In this document: positions 1 through 6,457 of the stretch, piece by piece
Numbering within the stretch: the stretch's first letter is position 1
Layout of the letters: each line of letters opens with the position of its first letter
From: a virus
IMG/VR virus record: IMGVR_UViG_3300036766_000675
Location: 1-38,460 of that record
Reading direction: 5' to 3' (one strand)
Length of the DNA stretch: 38,460 nt
Notes under the pieces: model-generated
What the model saw: the letters and a program-made list of their open reading frames with translations, nothing else
Database searches by the model: none
What the model was told of the DNA's origin: nothing
Program-made: the position numbers and the translations under genes

Positions 1-113
1 CTAGTGACGCTGCTGGGGCCGCTGCTTGGGCCGCTGCTAGGGACGCTGCTGGGGCCGCTGCTGGGGACGCTGCTAGGGCCGCTGCTTGGGACGCTGCTGG
101 GGCCGCTGCTATG
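1..113 (+). repeat. 12-bp tandem repeat, left part
   Basis: Imperfect 12-bp units of the form GCTGCT, then a variable codon (AGT, GGG, TGG, AGG or ATG), then GCC or GAC. They are in frame with the surrounding gene. This is the same array that occupies the right end of the window. It is a coding minisatellite, not a CRISPR, because no spacers separate the units. Confidence 0.9.
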
Positions 114-173
114 TCCGACTTCGAGGCATACTTGAGGTTGATGATTAAAGATGAATTAAAATTAGTGAAATGA
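1..173 (+). CDS. C-terminal part of alanine-rich tetrad-repeat protein (continues from the right end of the window)
   Basis: The open frame enters at base 3 and reads repeated units of two alanines, a variable residue (Gly, Trp, Arg, Ser) and Ala or Asp. From about base 111 it becomes a non-repetitive tail, MSDFEAYLRLMIKDELKLVK, and stops at 171-173. It is the end of the gene that starts at 37868: bases 38391-38452 are identical to 1-62 and the reading frames agree when overlaid. The next gene starts inside its stop codon (ATGA at 170-173). The function is unknown, and the true repeat number is uncertain because assembly breaks in such repeats. Confidence 0.7.
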   Translation, partial: SDAAGAAAWAAARDAAGAAAGDAARAAAWDAAGAAAMSDFEAYLRLMIKDELKLVK

Positions 174-325
174 ACAAATCCGAGACCAAGGCCGAAAAGA
201 AAAAGCCCAGAGTTAGATTTTGCTGGGAGTGTGGGAAAAAACTTCGGGGAAATCATTTTATTGAAGTTGAAATAGATGGTCACAAAAGGATTCTGCACAA
301 AGCTTGTATTGAGGTTTATGAATGA
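170..325 (+). CDS. Small zinc-finger-like protein (51 aa)
   Basis: The ATG at 170 overlaps the stop of the repeat gene by 4 bases, and the stop at 323-325 overlaps the next ATG in the same way. The basic N-terminus (NKSETKAEKKKPR) is followed by FCWECGKK and later HKAC. This gives a Cys-X2-Cys pair plus His and Cys that could bind one zinc ion. Tight coupling on both sides supports a real gene. The function is not recognised; a small nucleic-acid-binding or host-takeover protein is one possibility. Confidence 0.6.
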   Translation: MNKSETKAEKKKPRVRFCWECGKKLRGNHFIEVEIDGHKRILHKACIEVYE

Positions 326-546
326 CACCAAGCGAGCGACTGAAGGGGATTGAAAATGAAATTCCAAAGCTTTTTGTATCTAACTATGTGAAACATGAAA
401 TGAAATGGCTTGTAAAAAGAATCCGGCAGTTGGAAGGAGCAATAGAGTTATCGCTTTCTTTGCACACTACCGCAGAACAGGCACAAGACGAAGAATGGGG
501 CGAGGATTTACTTAAAGTACGCAAAGCCCTTGAGGAAAACCCATGA
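322..546 (+). CDS. Hypothetical small protein (74 aa), probably helical
   Basis: Starts with an ATGA overlap with the upstream gene and ends with another into the next. The protein is charged and apparently all helical, with ERLKGIENEIPKLF and VRKALEENP at its two ends. It has no cysteine pair, signal peptide or membrane segment. I do not recognise a family. Its place in a chain of coupled small ORFs suggests an early phage accessory protein. Confidence 0.6.
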   Translation: MTPSERLKGIENEIPKLFVSNYVKHEMKWLVKRIRQLEGAIELSLSLHTTAEQAQDEEWGEDLLKVRKALEENP

Positions 547-803
547 GCCAGAAAAGACGGGAGTACCATCTAAGACCTACGCCAGAGAATGAGGGATTTG
601 TTATTGCCCAACAGTACAATGGTATAAAACTTGAGCCACATTGGATTCACGTAGTCGAAGTCCTCGACGAGCCAGATCGTGAGGTAGTAATCGAGAAGAT
701 AGTGGAGGCATTGAAAGAGGAGACAAGGCACCATGGGTTATATGGATCAGACGTTGATTGCAAGTCTTGTGAAGCTCTCGCAGCATGGGAGAAATTAAAA
801 TGA
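543..803 (+). CDS. Hypothetical small protein (86 aa)
   Basis: Coupled at both ends by 4-base ATGA overlaps. The sequence is soluble and mixed. The second half holds an acidic/basic helix (REVVIEKIVEALKEETRHH) and a CKSC pair near the C-terminus, which with the upstream His pair could form a metal site. No family is recognised. It belongs to the same small-gene operon as its neighbours. Confidence 0.6.
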   Translation: MSQKRREYHLRPTPENEGFVIAQQYNGIKLEPHWIHVVEVLDEPDREVVIEKIVEALKEETRHHGLYGSDVDCKSCEALAAWEKLK

Positions 804-1063
804 GCGGCATGCCTAGAAAGTGGAAAGATGTCATTAAGAAAGAGTCTTTGTCATATTTAGACGCCAAGATTTTTATTGGAACTTCTGACGGAGATTATAA
901 AAATGGCGCCATGGTCTGGGCTAAGAGATGTTGGGAGATGATGGAGGCTTTGAATAAAGTAATTTCTAGCTATGATTTTACGTGCGCTTATCATGGTGAA
1001 AAAGCAGACAAAGCTCTTAAACAAGCCCTTGAAAAACTAGATAAAGAGGTGCGGGGTGAGTGA
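800..1063 (+). CDS. Hypothetical small protein (87 aa)
   Basis: I place the start at the ATG at 800, which overlaps the previous stop (801-803) and has GGGAG at 787-791 upstream. An in-frame ATG at 785 would lengthen the overlap and is less likely. The product is basic, with aromatic residues in the middle (MVWAKRCWEMMEALNK) and a charged C-terminal helix. No known domain is visible. It overlaps the next gene by 8 bases. Confidence 0.55.
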   Translation: MSGMPRKWKDVIKKESLSYLDAKIFIGTSDGDYKNGAMVWAKRCWEMMEALNKVISSYDFTCAYHGEKADKALKQALEKLDKEVRGE

Positions 1064-1280
1064 TATACGTCCAACCGGACGACTTCGTTTTATTGAACGT
1101 GACGGAAAGAAAATTCTACAGCAAGAATTTGAACACTATGCCGACGATGGTGAGACCGAAGACGGCGGAACAATCATAGACACTTGGGGCGAGCACTGGA
1201 GAGATGTTCCATTTGGAGAAAGGAACGTCTTTAAAATGGACTACTTCGTGAGTCTTAATGGAAGTCAAATAAAACGCTGA
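1056..1280 (+). CDS. Hypothetical small acidic protein (74 aa)
   Basis: Starts at GTG 1056, inside the end of the upstream gene. The protein begins SDIRPTGRLRFIERDGKKIL and has an acidic stretch (DDGETEDGGTIID) and several tryptophans (WGEHWRDVPFG). It is the last gene of the small-ORF operon; no classical terminator is visible before the convergent gene that ends at 1326. I do not recognise the family. Confidence 0.55.
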   Translation: MSDIRPTGRLRFIERDGKKILQQEFEHYADDGETEDGGTIIDTWGEHWRDVPFGERNVFKMDYFVSLNGSQIKR

Positions 1281-1325
1281 GAGAAGGAACAAGAGGAATG
1301 AAGTGACAGATGATAGCAGAATTTT

Positions 1326-1496
1326 TTAAGGAGCCCCAGGCCATTTCTGCTTGCAACAAGGGCACACAGACAAAGACTGATTGATGATCTCCTCGACGTA
1401 ACTGGAGTAGTTTTTCAACTTCTTGAGCTCCTTAATTACGTGTGGGTGAAGAGCGACTGAGATGCGACCTTTTGGTTTGAACTTTTTGTTTGCCAT
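1326..1496 (-). CDS. Ribbon-helix-helix regulator candidate with a Cys cluster (56 aa)
   Basis: The minus-strand ORF runs from ATG at 1496 to TAA at 1328-1326. A basic N-terminus is followed by a strand (RISVAL), a helix (HVIKELKKL), a turn (NYSS) and a second helix (YVEEIINQSL). This is the strand-helix-helix order of Arc/MetJ-type dimeric repressors. It ends with CPCC, which may bind a metal. The gene lies divergently next to the ParB-like gene at 1553, a natural place for a regulator of that operon. No Shine-Dalgarno is visible, but a candidate promoter lies directly upstream, so the message may be leaderless. Most RHH proteins are of similar size. Confidence 0.65.
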   Translation of the reverse strand: MANKKFKPKGRISVALHPHVIKELKKLKNYSSYVEEIINQSLSVCPCCKQKWPGAP

Positions 1497-1502
1497 GAAA
1501 AT

Positions 1503-1531
1503 CATATAGCGGTAATAAATTCAGGAAGCAA
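1503..1531 (-). promoter_or_regulatory. Candidate sigma70-like promoter for the RHH gene
   Basis: Read on the minus strand, TTGCTT (1531-1526) is followed after 17 nt by TATATG (1508-1503). The predicted start of transcription falls about 6-7 nt further on, at or next to the ATG at 1496, so the message would be leaderless. The match to consensus is partial. Confidence 0.4.
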
Positions 1532-1552
1532 CTCTTTTTTGAGGTAAAATAA

Positions 1553-2194
1553 ATGCAGACCGAGATACCAAAGGACCTAAACATACACTGGGTTGATATC
1601 GACTCGATTAAACCCTTCGCAGGTAATCCAAGGAAAATTGCCACTGCGATCCCTGAGGTAAAAAAATCACTCCAGTCCTTTGGATGGCAACAACCTATAG
1701 TTGTGGATCCAGACTCCCTAGAGATCATCGCAGGAACCGTTCGCTGGCACTCAGCCAAAGAATTATATTTGACTCAGGTTCCCGTCACTTACATGAGGCA
1801 ATCGGAAGCCAACAAACGCGCTTACCGCGTAATGGACAATCGAACCAATGAGTTTGCAGCCTGGGACAAAGAGCTACTGCTTAACGAGATCAACGAAGTG
1901 AAAATACTTGATCCAGATATGGACGCAAAGTTCCTTGGGTTTGATCTAATAAATATCGACGAGCGAACAGAAGAAGAGAAGTGGGATTACGGTAAGGTCA
2001 CAGACAAGTTTGTAATTACGATACAGGGCGATCTCAAGCTTCAGCCTGACGTAATATCAGCGCTCCAGAACATTCAAGGTATTGAAGTTGAAACCGCGCA
2101 CCTTAAGCAACAAGGTGGGCAATGGGTGGATCAAGATGGAAAACGAAAAACAGCGCGTAAGAATAAAACTCAAAACGAAACGTCTCTCGGTTAA
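1553..2194 (+). CDS. ParB-like N-terminal domain protein (213 aa)
   Basis: Residues about 10-110 match the ParB/sulfiredoxin-like domain found at the N-terminus of many phage DNA-modification proteins: GNPRK (24-28), SFGWQQPIVVD (42-52), IIAGTVRWHSAKEL (58-71) and DNRTNEFAAWD (95-105). In those phage proteins this domain often precedes a DNA methylase. Here the methyltransferase-like function is on a separate, overlapping gene (2136-2789). The C-terminal half is unassigned and ends in a basic tail. GAGGT lies just upstream of the ATG. A partition role is unlikely without ParA or parS-like repeats; a DNA modification or NTP-dependent switch role is an inference. Confidence 0.75.
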   Translation: MQTEIPKDLNIHWVDIDSIKPFAGNPRKIATAIPEVKKSLQSFGWQQPIVVDPDSLEIIAGTVRWHSAKELYLTQVPVTYMRQSEANKRAYRVMDNRTNEFAAWDKELLLNEINEVKILDPDMDAKFLGFDLINIDERTEEEKWDYGKVTDKFVITIQGDLKLQPDVISALQNIQGIEVETAHLKQQGGQWVDQDGKRKTARKNKTQNETSLG

Positions 2195-2789
2195 GGATTT
2201 TTCACAAAACCAAAACACAAGCTTCCAAGACAAGGTGAAGGTACGTCACCACGTAATTAAATCCCTTGGACTAACCGATCCAATGATCCTTGACGTGTTC
2301 GCAGGTCGTGGTGAGATGTGGAAAACCGCCTATAATAAAACAAAAAATTATCTAGGCATTGAGCAGAAATTTTTGACCAACGATCCAAGGCGTATGGTGT
2401 TCTGCGAAAACACTCGTTTCCTTAGACAAGCGGACCTTGATGAGTTTGACTTATTTGATCTGGACGCCTGGGGCTTGCCGTTCGAGCAGCTCGCTATCAT
2501 CTGCTCAAGACTTGAGTTCACGAAACGTAAAAAAGTCGGCATCGTTCTAACCGATGGTACCGGCTTCAATGCGAAGTTTGGAACTATGAACAAAAAGTTT
2601 TTACGCTTCCTTGAGGTACCAGGCAACGTATCAAACCAGTTCCAGTTTAGATTTAGAGATCAAATGATTTTCACAGCCATTGAGAAAACTGCGGACCTGG
2701 CCGGAGCCAAGCCCGCAAACGTACTTGTCGCCAAAAAACAAGGCGGCGGTTTCATGCGTTATATTGGGTACACGCTTGAAAAACTTTAA
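2136..2789 (+). CDS. SAM-dependent methyltransferase-like protein (217 aa)
   Basis: I place the start at ATG 2136, which overlaps the ParB-like gene by 59 bases. The Rossmann motif I appears as LDVFAGRGE (residues 52-60), followed by an acidic strand end (GIEQK, 74-78). A motif-IV-like FDLFDLDAWGLP (104-115) resembles the DLDPYG motif of Trm1-type RNA methyltransferases and the TcmP family rather than the DPPY of adenine methylases. TcmP proteins are known as genetic partners of three-Cys DUF5131 proteins, and such a gene lies at 3598-4509. The replacement of the usual Pro-Tyr/Phe by Ala-Trp could mean altered chemistry or loss of activity. The substrate is unknown. Confidence 0.6.
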   Translation: MENEKQRVRIKLKTKRLSVKDFSQNQNTSFQDKVKVRHHVIKSLGLTDPMILDVFAGRGEMWKTAYNKTKNYLGIEQKFLTNDPRRMVFCENTRFLRQADLDEFDLFDLDAWGLPFEQLAIICSRLEFTKRKKVGIVLTDGTGFNAKFGTMNKKFLRFLEVPGNVSNQFQFRFRDQMIFTAIEKTADLAGAKPANVLVAKKQGGGFMRYIGYTLEKL

Positions 2790-3208
2790 AACGGTATCTC
2801 CTCGTAATTCGCAGCGTCGTATTTTTCCAGACCGTTCTCCTGGACAAAAGCCTTTGCAAACTGCCTAAAATCATAATCAACGTGCGCCTGAGCTCCGGAA
2901 GCCACCTTCCTTAAAGCCAGGATAAGCCCTGGCAATACTTTATACACCTTTGGCTCTCCAGACTCAGCCCTTAGCCTTCGCGTCTCCCAAGCCTTTTTGG
3001 CACGTTCTGAGAGCATCTTTTTACGTTCAGGATCAAGTCGACTATAGTACTCATCGGCGAAACGGTCGGCTTTTTTTGTTTCTCGCTCGTTAAGCATGGC
3101 CCTTGTTTCGTCCGGGTCAAACTCTCGACCGCCAGCGCTTTGAAAATTGTTTTCTTTGACTAACCGCAGAAACTTAACGGTCGAGTTCTTAGGTGGCGTA
3201 TTCAACAT
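2786..3208 (-). CDS. Hypothetical protein, last gene of the DUF5131 operon (140 aa)
   Basis: The minus-strand start at 3208 has a strong Shine-Dalgarno (GAGGAGGT) located inside the upstream gene, and the two genes overlap by 20 bases. The protein is soluble and rich in Arg, Lys and Glu. It has a long helical segment around residues 35-80 (ETKKADRFADEYY, MLSERAKKAWETRRL) that may form a coiled coil. Its stop overlaps the stop of the convergent methyltransferase-like gene (2786-2789), so the two operons meet tail to tail with no room for a terminator. The function is not recognised. Confidence 0.6.
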   Translation of the reverse strand: MLNTPPKNSTVKFLRLVKENNFQSAGGREFDPDETRAMLNERETKKADRFADEYYSRLDPERKKMLSERAKKAWETRRLRAESGEPKVYKVLPGLILALRKVASGAQAHVDYDFRQFAKAFVQENGLEKYDAANYEEIPF

Positions 3209-3392
3209 GGCTTACCTCCTCGACGACGAAACTCTTAAGCTGGCGCTCGAACTTTTTACGCTCTGCCTGCGCTTCCGATAGATCCCTGAAAGCTTTAGCC
3301 GCCTTCCGGGAGCTCGAAACGTTGACGATCAGCCCTCCGATCATGCTTATATAAAAAACTGGCACCTTCTCATTACTTCTTAAAACAAACAT
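3189..3392 (-). CDS. Hypothetical small protein (67 aa)
   Basis: Starts at ATG 3392 with GAGGAGG on the minus strand about 6 nt upstream, overlapping the zinc-ribbon gene by 20 bases. The N-terminus holds a short hydrophobic stretch (VFYISMIGGLIVNV), possibly one membrane segment or a buried sheet. A charged helix follows (FRDLSEAQAERKKFERQLK). No family is recognised. The good ribosome site and tight overlaps support translation. Confidence 0.55.
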   Translation of the reverse strand: MFVLRSNEKVPVFYISMIGGLIVNVSSSRKAAKAFRDLSEAQAERKKFERQLKSFVVEEVSHVEYAT

Positions 3393-3579
3393 CGCAAGCC
3401 TCCTCGCTTTTGGTTACTTCTTGATAGTGGAACTCCATACCTTCGCAAAGCTGGCAGACCATTACCTTTCGGTAATCGTCGAACCTCGCCCACCGTCCGC
3501 GGTGCAATTTGAAAACATTATTACAGCCCGCGCACCGAAACTCGTTTTCACCTACTTGTCTATTTTTTTGACGCCTCAT
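3373..3579 (-). CDS. Small zinc-ribbon protein with three Cys pairs (68 aa)
   Basis: Contains CAGC (C16, C19), CQLC (C42, C45) and CDVC (C62, C65). The first two pairs form a plausible four-Cys zinc ribbon, and the third pair is close to the C-terminus. AGGGGG lies just upstream of the start on the minus strand. It is encoded directly downstream of the DUF5131 gene, so it is probably co-expressed with it. The likely role is nucleic-acid or protein binding; I cannot assign more. Confidence 0.65.
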   Translation of the reverse strand: MRRQKNRQVGENEFRCAGCNNVFKLHRGRWARFDDYRKVMVCQLCEGMEFHYQEVTKSEEACDVCFKK

Positions 3580-3597
3580 TTTTCCCCCTACCGATTG

Positions 3598-4509
3598 TTA
3601 AGTCGCTTTGAACTTATCGTCAGTAAATGCCTCATCGAACGCCGGAACCTCAAACCCGTCGGGCATCTCTTTAATGTAAACGCCGTCTAGCTTTGAGCCT
3701 CCCTTTCCGATTGGATCATTTCGCTTAACCCACACCGCCCCGGAAATTCCGTCGATTGCCTGCTTATAGAGCGGGTTATTTTTTACCTGCCCGTACTGCT
3801 TAAAAAAATGTTTCGCACCGTACTTTCGGCAAAGGTCATGCACCTCTCTGACCCAGTCGGCGTCCATATATCGGGCTCCAGGTCCAGACTCACCGCCGGT
3901 AATAACCCAGTCAATGCCTGAAAAATCTACAGCCAAAAGCGGCGCTATTAAGGGCTCAACCGATAAGAACTTAATACGAGCCGGAAACCACCGCACGAAG
4001 TCGATACGCTCCCGGACTCTGGCGTCCTCAACGGTCGCACCGATCCAAACGTTATCAGGGAAGCGCTCGCGGTTTCCGCACTTCTTTAAGACGGGTAAAA
4101 TGTTCTCAGGCCGTTTCGTTAAGACTTGAAATTGATGTCGGGGCCAGCCCGCCATAAGTTCGAGCGCTCGGGCTTGCAACTTCCAATCGACTGACTCATG
4201 GAAAAAATCACTCATAGAGTTAACGAAAAAAATCGACGGCTCCTTAACTCGCTCCGGTCGCTCCCAGGTCGCGGGCGAGCTCGCATTTATTCGACCGCTC
4301 CATACCGTATTAGGCCCGACTCGTTTCGTCGTGCCCGCGTATGCTTTTTGGCCCATAAGTTCGAGCCGCTCGGCGAGCCTCATAGCGTAGCAGTTTTTAC
4401 AGCCCGATGACTTAACCGTACAGCCAACGAAAGGGTTCCACGTCTCCGTGGCCCACTCAATGCCGGTCGTTCGTTTTTGTTTCGCACCTTCGTACCGAAT
4501 AGCCTCCAT
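3598..4509 (-). CDS. DUF5131 / phage Gp37-Gp68 family three-Cys protein (303 aa)
   Basis: The full family pattern is visible: WNPFVGC, then Cys at 30, 37 and 40 (three-Cys cluster), NSMSDFFH (97-104), LTKRP (130-134), SVEPL (183-187), GGESGPGAR (205-213) and FFKQYG (235-240). The family is widespread in phages and mobile elements. Its biochemical function is unclear to me; the three cysteines look like an iron-sulfur or zinc site. The first gene of a leftward operon, it has a strong ribosome site (GGGGAGGT) and its own promoter. A TcmP-like partner candidate is nearby on the opposite strand. Confidence 0.9.
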   Translation of the reverse strand: MEAIRYEGAKQKRTTGIEWATETWNPFVGCTVKSSGCKNCYAMRLAERLELMGQKAYAGTTKRVGPNTVWSGRINASSPATWERPERVKEPSIFFVNSMSDFFHESVDWKLQARALELMAGWPRHQFQVLTKRPENILPVLKKCGNRERFPDNVWIGATVEDARVRERIDFVRWFPARIKFLSVEPLIAPLLAVDFSGIDWVITGGESGPGARYMDADWVREVHDLCRKYGAKHFFKQYGQVKNNPLYKQAIDGISGAVWVKRNDPIGKGGSKLDGVYIKEMPDGFEVPAFDEAFTDDKFKAT

Positions 4510-4546
4510 TTTTACCTCCCCTTATATTCGTTTTAAGCGTTAAGGG

Positions 4547-4575
4547 CTTATAACAAAAATAGCGTGATATTACAA
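4547..4575 (-). promoter_or_regulatory. Sigma70-like promoter for the DUF5131 operon
   Basis: On the minus strand TTGTAA (4575-4570) is followed after exactly 17 nt by TATAAG (4552-4547). Transcription would start near 4540, leaving a leader of about 30 nt that carries GGGGAGGT before the ATG at 4509. The region is AT-rich and diverges from the rightward promoter at 4636. Confidence 0.65.
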
Positions 4576-4635
4576 AAATAATACTGTGTTAATTTTTCAG
4601 TCGTGATTTGGCATATTTACCCACGATGAATTACT

Positions 4636-4664
4636 TTGACGCGAAGCGCCTTAGAGGGCATAAT
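4636..4664 (+). promoter_or_regulatory. Sigma70-like promoter for the zinc-protein/ERF operon
   Basis: TTGACG (4636-4641), a 17-nt spacer and CATAAT (4659-4664) give a near-consensus promoter. Transcription would start near 4671, at the foot of a small hairpin (CGGTCG 4674-4679 with CGACCG 4688-4693) in the short leader of the gene at 4711. Together with the leftward promoter this makes the 201-bp gap 4510-4710 a divergent control region. Confidence 0.7.
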
Positions 4665-4710
4665 AGATACATACGGTCGTAATAACGCGACCGAAAACGG
4701 GAGAAAAAAA

Positions 4711-4890
4711 ATGAAACATTTAAGTAAAGCCGACCGTCGTAAAGTAGCACTTAAAGCAGCCCGAAGCCGTCGAGCGAACGATAAGGCTCGAAAAATGGCA
4801 GCCGTTAAGGCTTGGGTTAAGCGATATATGAACGACCGCGATTACGCTGCGGCTCGGGAACAACGCGCCGACCTTAAAAAATTGGCTTAA
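4711..4890 (+). CDS. Small, very basic protein (59 aa)
   Basis: The ATG at 4711 is preceded by GGGAG with suitable spacing; earlier in-frame starts would lie in the promoter. The product is strongly basic and apparently a single helix or pair of helices (KADRRKVALKAARSRRANDK, VKAWVKRYMNDRDYAAARE). This composition suits binding to DNA, RNA or an acidic partner, but no family is recognised. It is the first gene after a near-consensus promoter and is followed by a weak terminator, so it may be expressed above its downstream neighbours. Confidence 0.6.
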   Translation: MKHLSKADRRKVALKAARSRRANDKARKMAAVKAWVKRYMNDRDYAAAREQRADLKKLA

Positions 4891-4898
4891 GTTAACGA

Positions 4899-4918
4899 GC
4901 CCACGGACGGGCGTTTTT
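4899..4918 (+). terminator. Weak intrinsic terminator or attenuator
   Basis: GCCC (4899-4902) pairs with GGGC (4909-4912) around a 6-nt loop and is followed by GTTTTT. The stem is only 4 bp, so it more likely attenuates than fully ends transcription before the genes downstream. Confidence 0.4.
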
Positions 4919-4932
4919 ATTGGAGGTATGCT

Positions 4933-5100
4933 TTGAAGCGAAAAACGAAGCCTTTAAAAGCACGTAAAAATAAAAACACCGGATATCCTTGCCCATTATG
5001 CGGGAAGCCGAATCAGTTTAAGGTAAAACAACGAGCCGTAAACTGCCTCGACTGTATAATTAACTTTGGCCATATAGATACGCCTTACGGTGGCAAGTAA
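4933..5100 (+). CDS. Small zinc-ribbon protein (55 aa)
   Basis: GGAGG at 4922-4926 points to a TTG start at 4933. The nearby ATG at 4928 stops after two codons. The N-terminus is very basic, and CPLCGK and CLDC follow, forming a classic four-Cys zinc ribbon. It is one base from the next start. The likely role is nucleic-acid binding; no specific family is recognised. Confidence 0.6.
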   Translation: MKRKTKPLKARKNKNTGYPCPLCGKPNQFKVKQRAVNCLDCIINFGHIDTPYGGK

Positions 5101-5101
5101 A

Positions 5102-5260
5102 ATGAAACCCTCGTGCCCTGGTAAAGCGTGCAACCTTTGCGGTCTTAAATACGAGCGCGTGCCTGACGATGCGGTACCGTGGACGCACGACGGTCAAATA
5201 TGCGGCTGGCTTTGGTTGTGCCGATGCGGAACGAGCCTATTATTTAAAATACGACTGTAA
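5102..5260 (+). CDS. Small cysteine-rich protein (52 aa)
   Basis: The ORF opens with ATG 5102, directly after the stop at 5098-5100, and encodes CPGKACNLCG near the N-terminus and CGWLWLCRCG near the C-terminus. Six cysteines in 52 residues, arranged as two clusters, suggest a zinc-binding fold. There is no good Shine-Dalgarno, so translation would depend on coupling to the upstream gene. The function is unknown. Confidence 0.5.
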   Translation: MKPSCPGKACNLCGLKYERVPDDAVPWTHDGQICGWLWLCRCGTSLLFKIRL

Positions 5261-5280
5261 TACCCTTGCAAAGCCTTAAG

Positions 5281-5311
5281 CCTCGCGCTATTACCCTGCC
5301 TTAAAGCGAGG
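5281..5311 (+). promoter_or_regulatory. Hairpin masking the ribosome site of the ERF gene
   Basis: CCTCGC (5281-5286) pairs with GCGAGG (5306-5311), and the second arm contains the Shine-Dalgarno GAGG used by the ATG at 5318. A G-U pair can extend the stem. This could lower ERF translation until a factor or ribosome movement opens it. It is inferred from pairing only. Confidence 0.4.
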
Positions 5312-5317
5312 TAAAAA

Positions 5318-6088
5318 ATGGATCCAATTAAAACTTACGACGGGCCAACGAGCCCGCAACAAGGGCTTATTTTTCGAGCGATACCTTTGGCAATGAGCCA
5401 AATGGAAGCGGTCGCGAAGTCGCGCAACAACGCACAGCAAGGCTTTAAGTATAGAGGCATTGACGATATTTACAACGAATTGCACTCGATACTGGCGAAC
5501 GTCGGCGTTTTTACGGTCCCTAAGGTCTTAAGCATTACGCGAAACGAGCGTGCAGCGAAAACCGGCGGCGTCCTAATGTTTACGACACTTGAAATCGAAT
5601 ACAAGTTTTACGCGGTCGACGGCTCCTTTATTGAGGCCAAAGTAATCGGCGAGGGTATGGACTCGGGCGATAAGTCCTCGAATAAAGCTATGGCAGTCGC
5701 ACATAAGTACGCGCTGCTCCAGGTTTTCGCGATACCGACCGAGGACGACAAAGATCCCGACGCTCAAAGCCACGAAGTAAAACCAAAAGAGGCGGCGCAG
5801 CCCGTGAAGCCGATATCTACTCCGAAACCAAAAGCAGAAACAAAACCAGAAAATAAGACCGAGGCTCCCAAAGAGCCAGAAAAACCAAAAACGCTTGGCG
5901 ATACCGTAATGTCTGGAGGACCGTTTGGCGGTATGACGTTCCGGGATATATGGTCGAAAAACAAAAGAGCAGCGCAGGCCACCGCTGAAAATGTAATCAA
6001 AGCCATTGCCTCGGGCAAAGAAGTTGGACAATTGTGGAAGGATTTTCTAACCTACGGGGAGCAGGTTATGAACGAGGTAAAAAAATGA
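5318..6088 (+). CDS. erf: ERF-family single-strand annealing protein (256 aa)
   Basis: The N-terminal 145 residues match the ERF recombinase family: FKYRGIDDIYNELHSILA (43-60), GEGMDSGDKSSNKAM (111-125) and KYALLQVFAIPT (130-141). ERF proteins anneal single-stranded DNA during phage recombination and genome circularisation. A proline/lysine/glutamate-rich linker (about 152-188) leads to a separate C-terminal domain (190-256) that may bind a partner. No exonuclease partner or SSB gene is evident beside it. The only other recombination gene seen is the RecU-like nuclease at 36227-36694. Confidence 0.9.
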   Translation: MDPIKTYDGPTSPQQGLIFRAIPLAMSQMEAVAKSRNNAQQGFKYRGIDDIYNELHSILANVGVFTVPKVLSITRNERAAKTGGVLMFTTLEIEYKFYAVDGSFIEAKVIGEGMDSGDKSSNKAMAVAHKYALLQVFAIPTEDDKDPDAQSHEVKPKEAAQPVKPISTPKPKAETKPENKTEAPKEPEKPKTLGDTVMSGGPFGGMTFRDIWSKNKRAAQATAENVIKAIASGKEVGQLWKDFLTYGEQVMNEVKK

Positions 6089-6456
6089 GCGAGCTCAGGT
6101 TGTGGCCCAAAGGGTACCGACCGCACGAAACAAAAATAAGAAAACAAGACGATAGCGGTAATTACGTCGAAGTCGTGAGGCTTGACGATGATAAGAGCCA
6201 GGGCTTAACGATTGACGATGTCTGGTATCGTAAAAAGGAACTTGACCGTAAAAACGGCGTTAAGTTTTTCGCCTGTTGGTTCAACCACCATGAGAGCGAC
6301 TCGGCTAAGTGCATTGGCTGTCAAAATGAAATATCTCAAGGTATTCATTTTTACGACAAAACAGTCGAGGATCATATTTCAAAATATGCCTGCTGTAAAA
6401 AGTGCAGCGGTCTTGAGCCGAGATACTTCCAACAGCTTCCGGATTTTGTGAGGTAA
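6085..6456 (+). CDS. Hypothetical zinc-binding protein (123 aa)
   Basis: Starts at ATG 6085, overlapping the ERF stop by 4 bases (ATGA), so it is probably translated together with ERF. The N-terminal half is charged. The C-terminal half holds CIGC (76, 79) and CCKKC (103, 104, 107), with His residues at 68-69 and 88, consistent with one zinc site. No family is recognised. Its position suggests an accessory role in recombination or early takeover. Confidence 0.65.
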   Translation: MSELRLWPKGYRPHETKIRKQDDSGNYVEVVRLDDDKSQGLTIDDVWYRKKELDRKNGVKFFACWFNHHESDSAKCIGCQNEISQGIHFYDKTVEDHISKYACCKKCSGLEPRYFQQLPDFVR

Positions 6457-6457
6457 T

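Noticed and set aside
1553-2194. Plasmid-like partition system
   Set aside because: The ParB-like domain is present but no ParA ATPase gene or parS-type repeats were found; a DNA-modification context is more likely.
5573-6031. A 152-codon leftward ORF
   Set aside because: It is the reverse strand of the ERF gene; its product is an F/R-rich shadow of the Pro-Lys linker.
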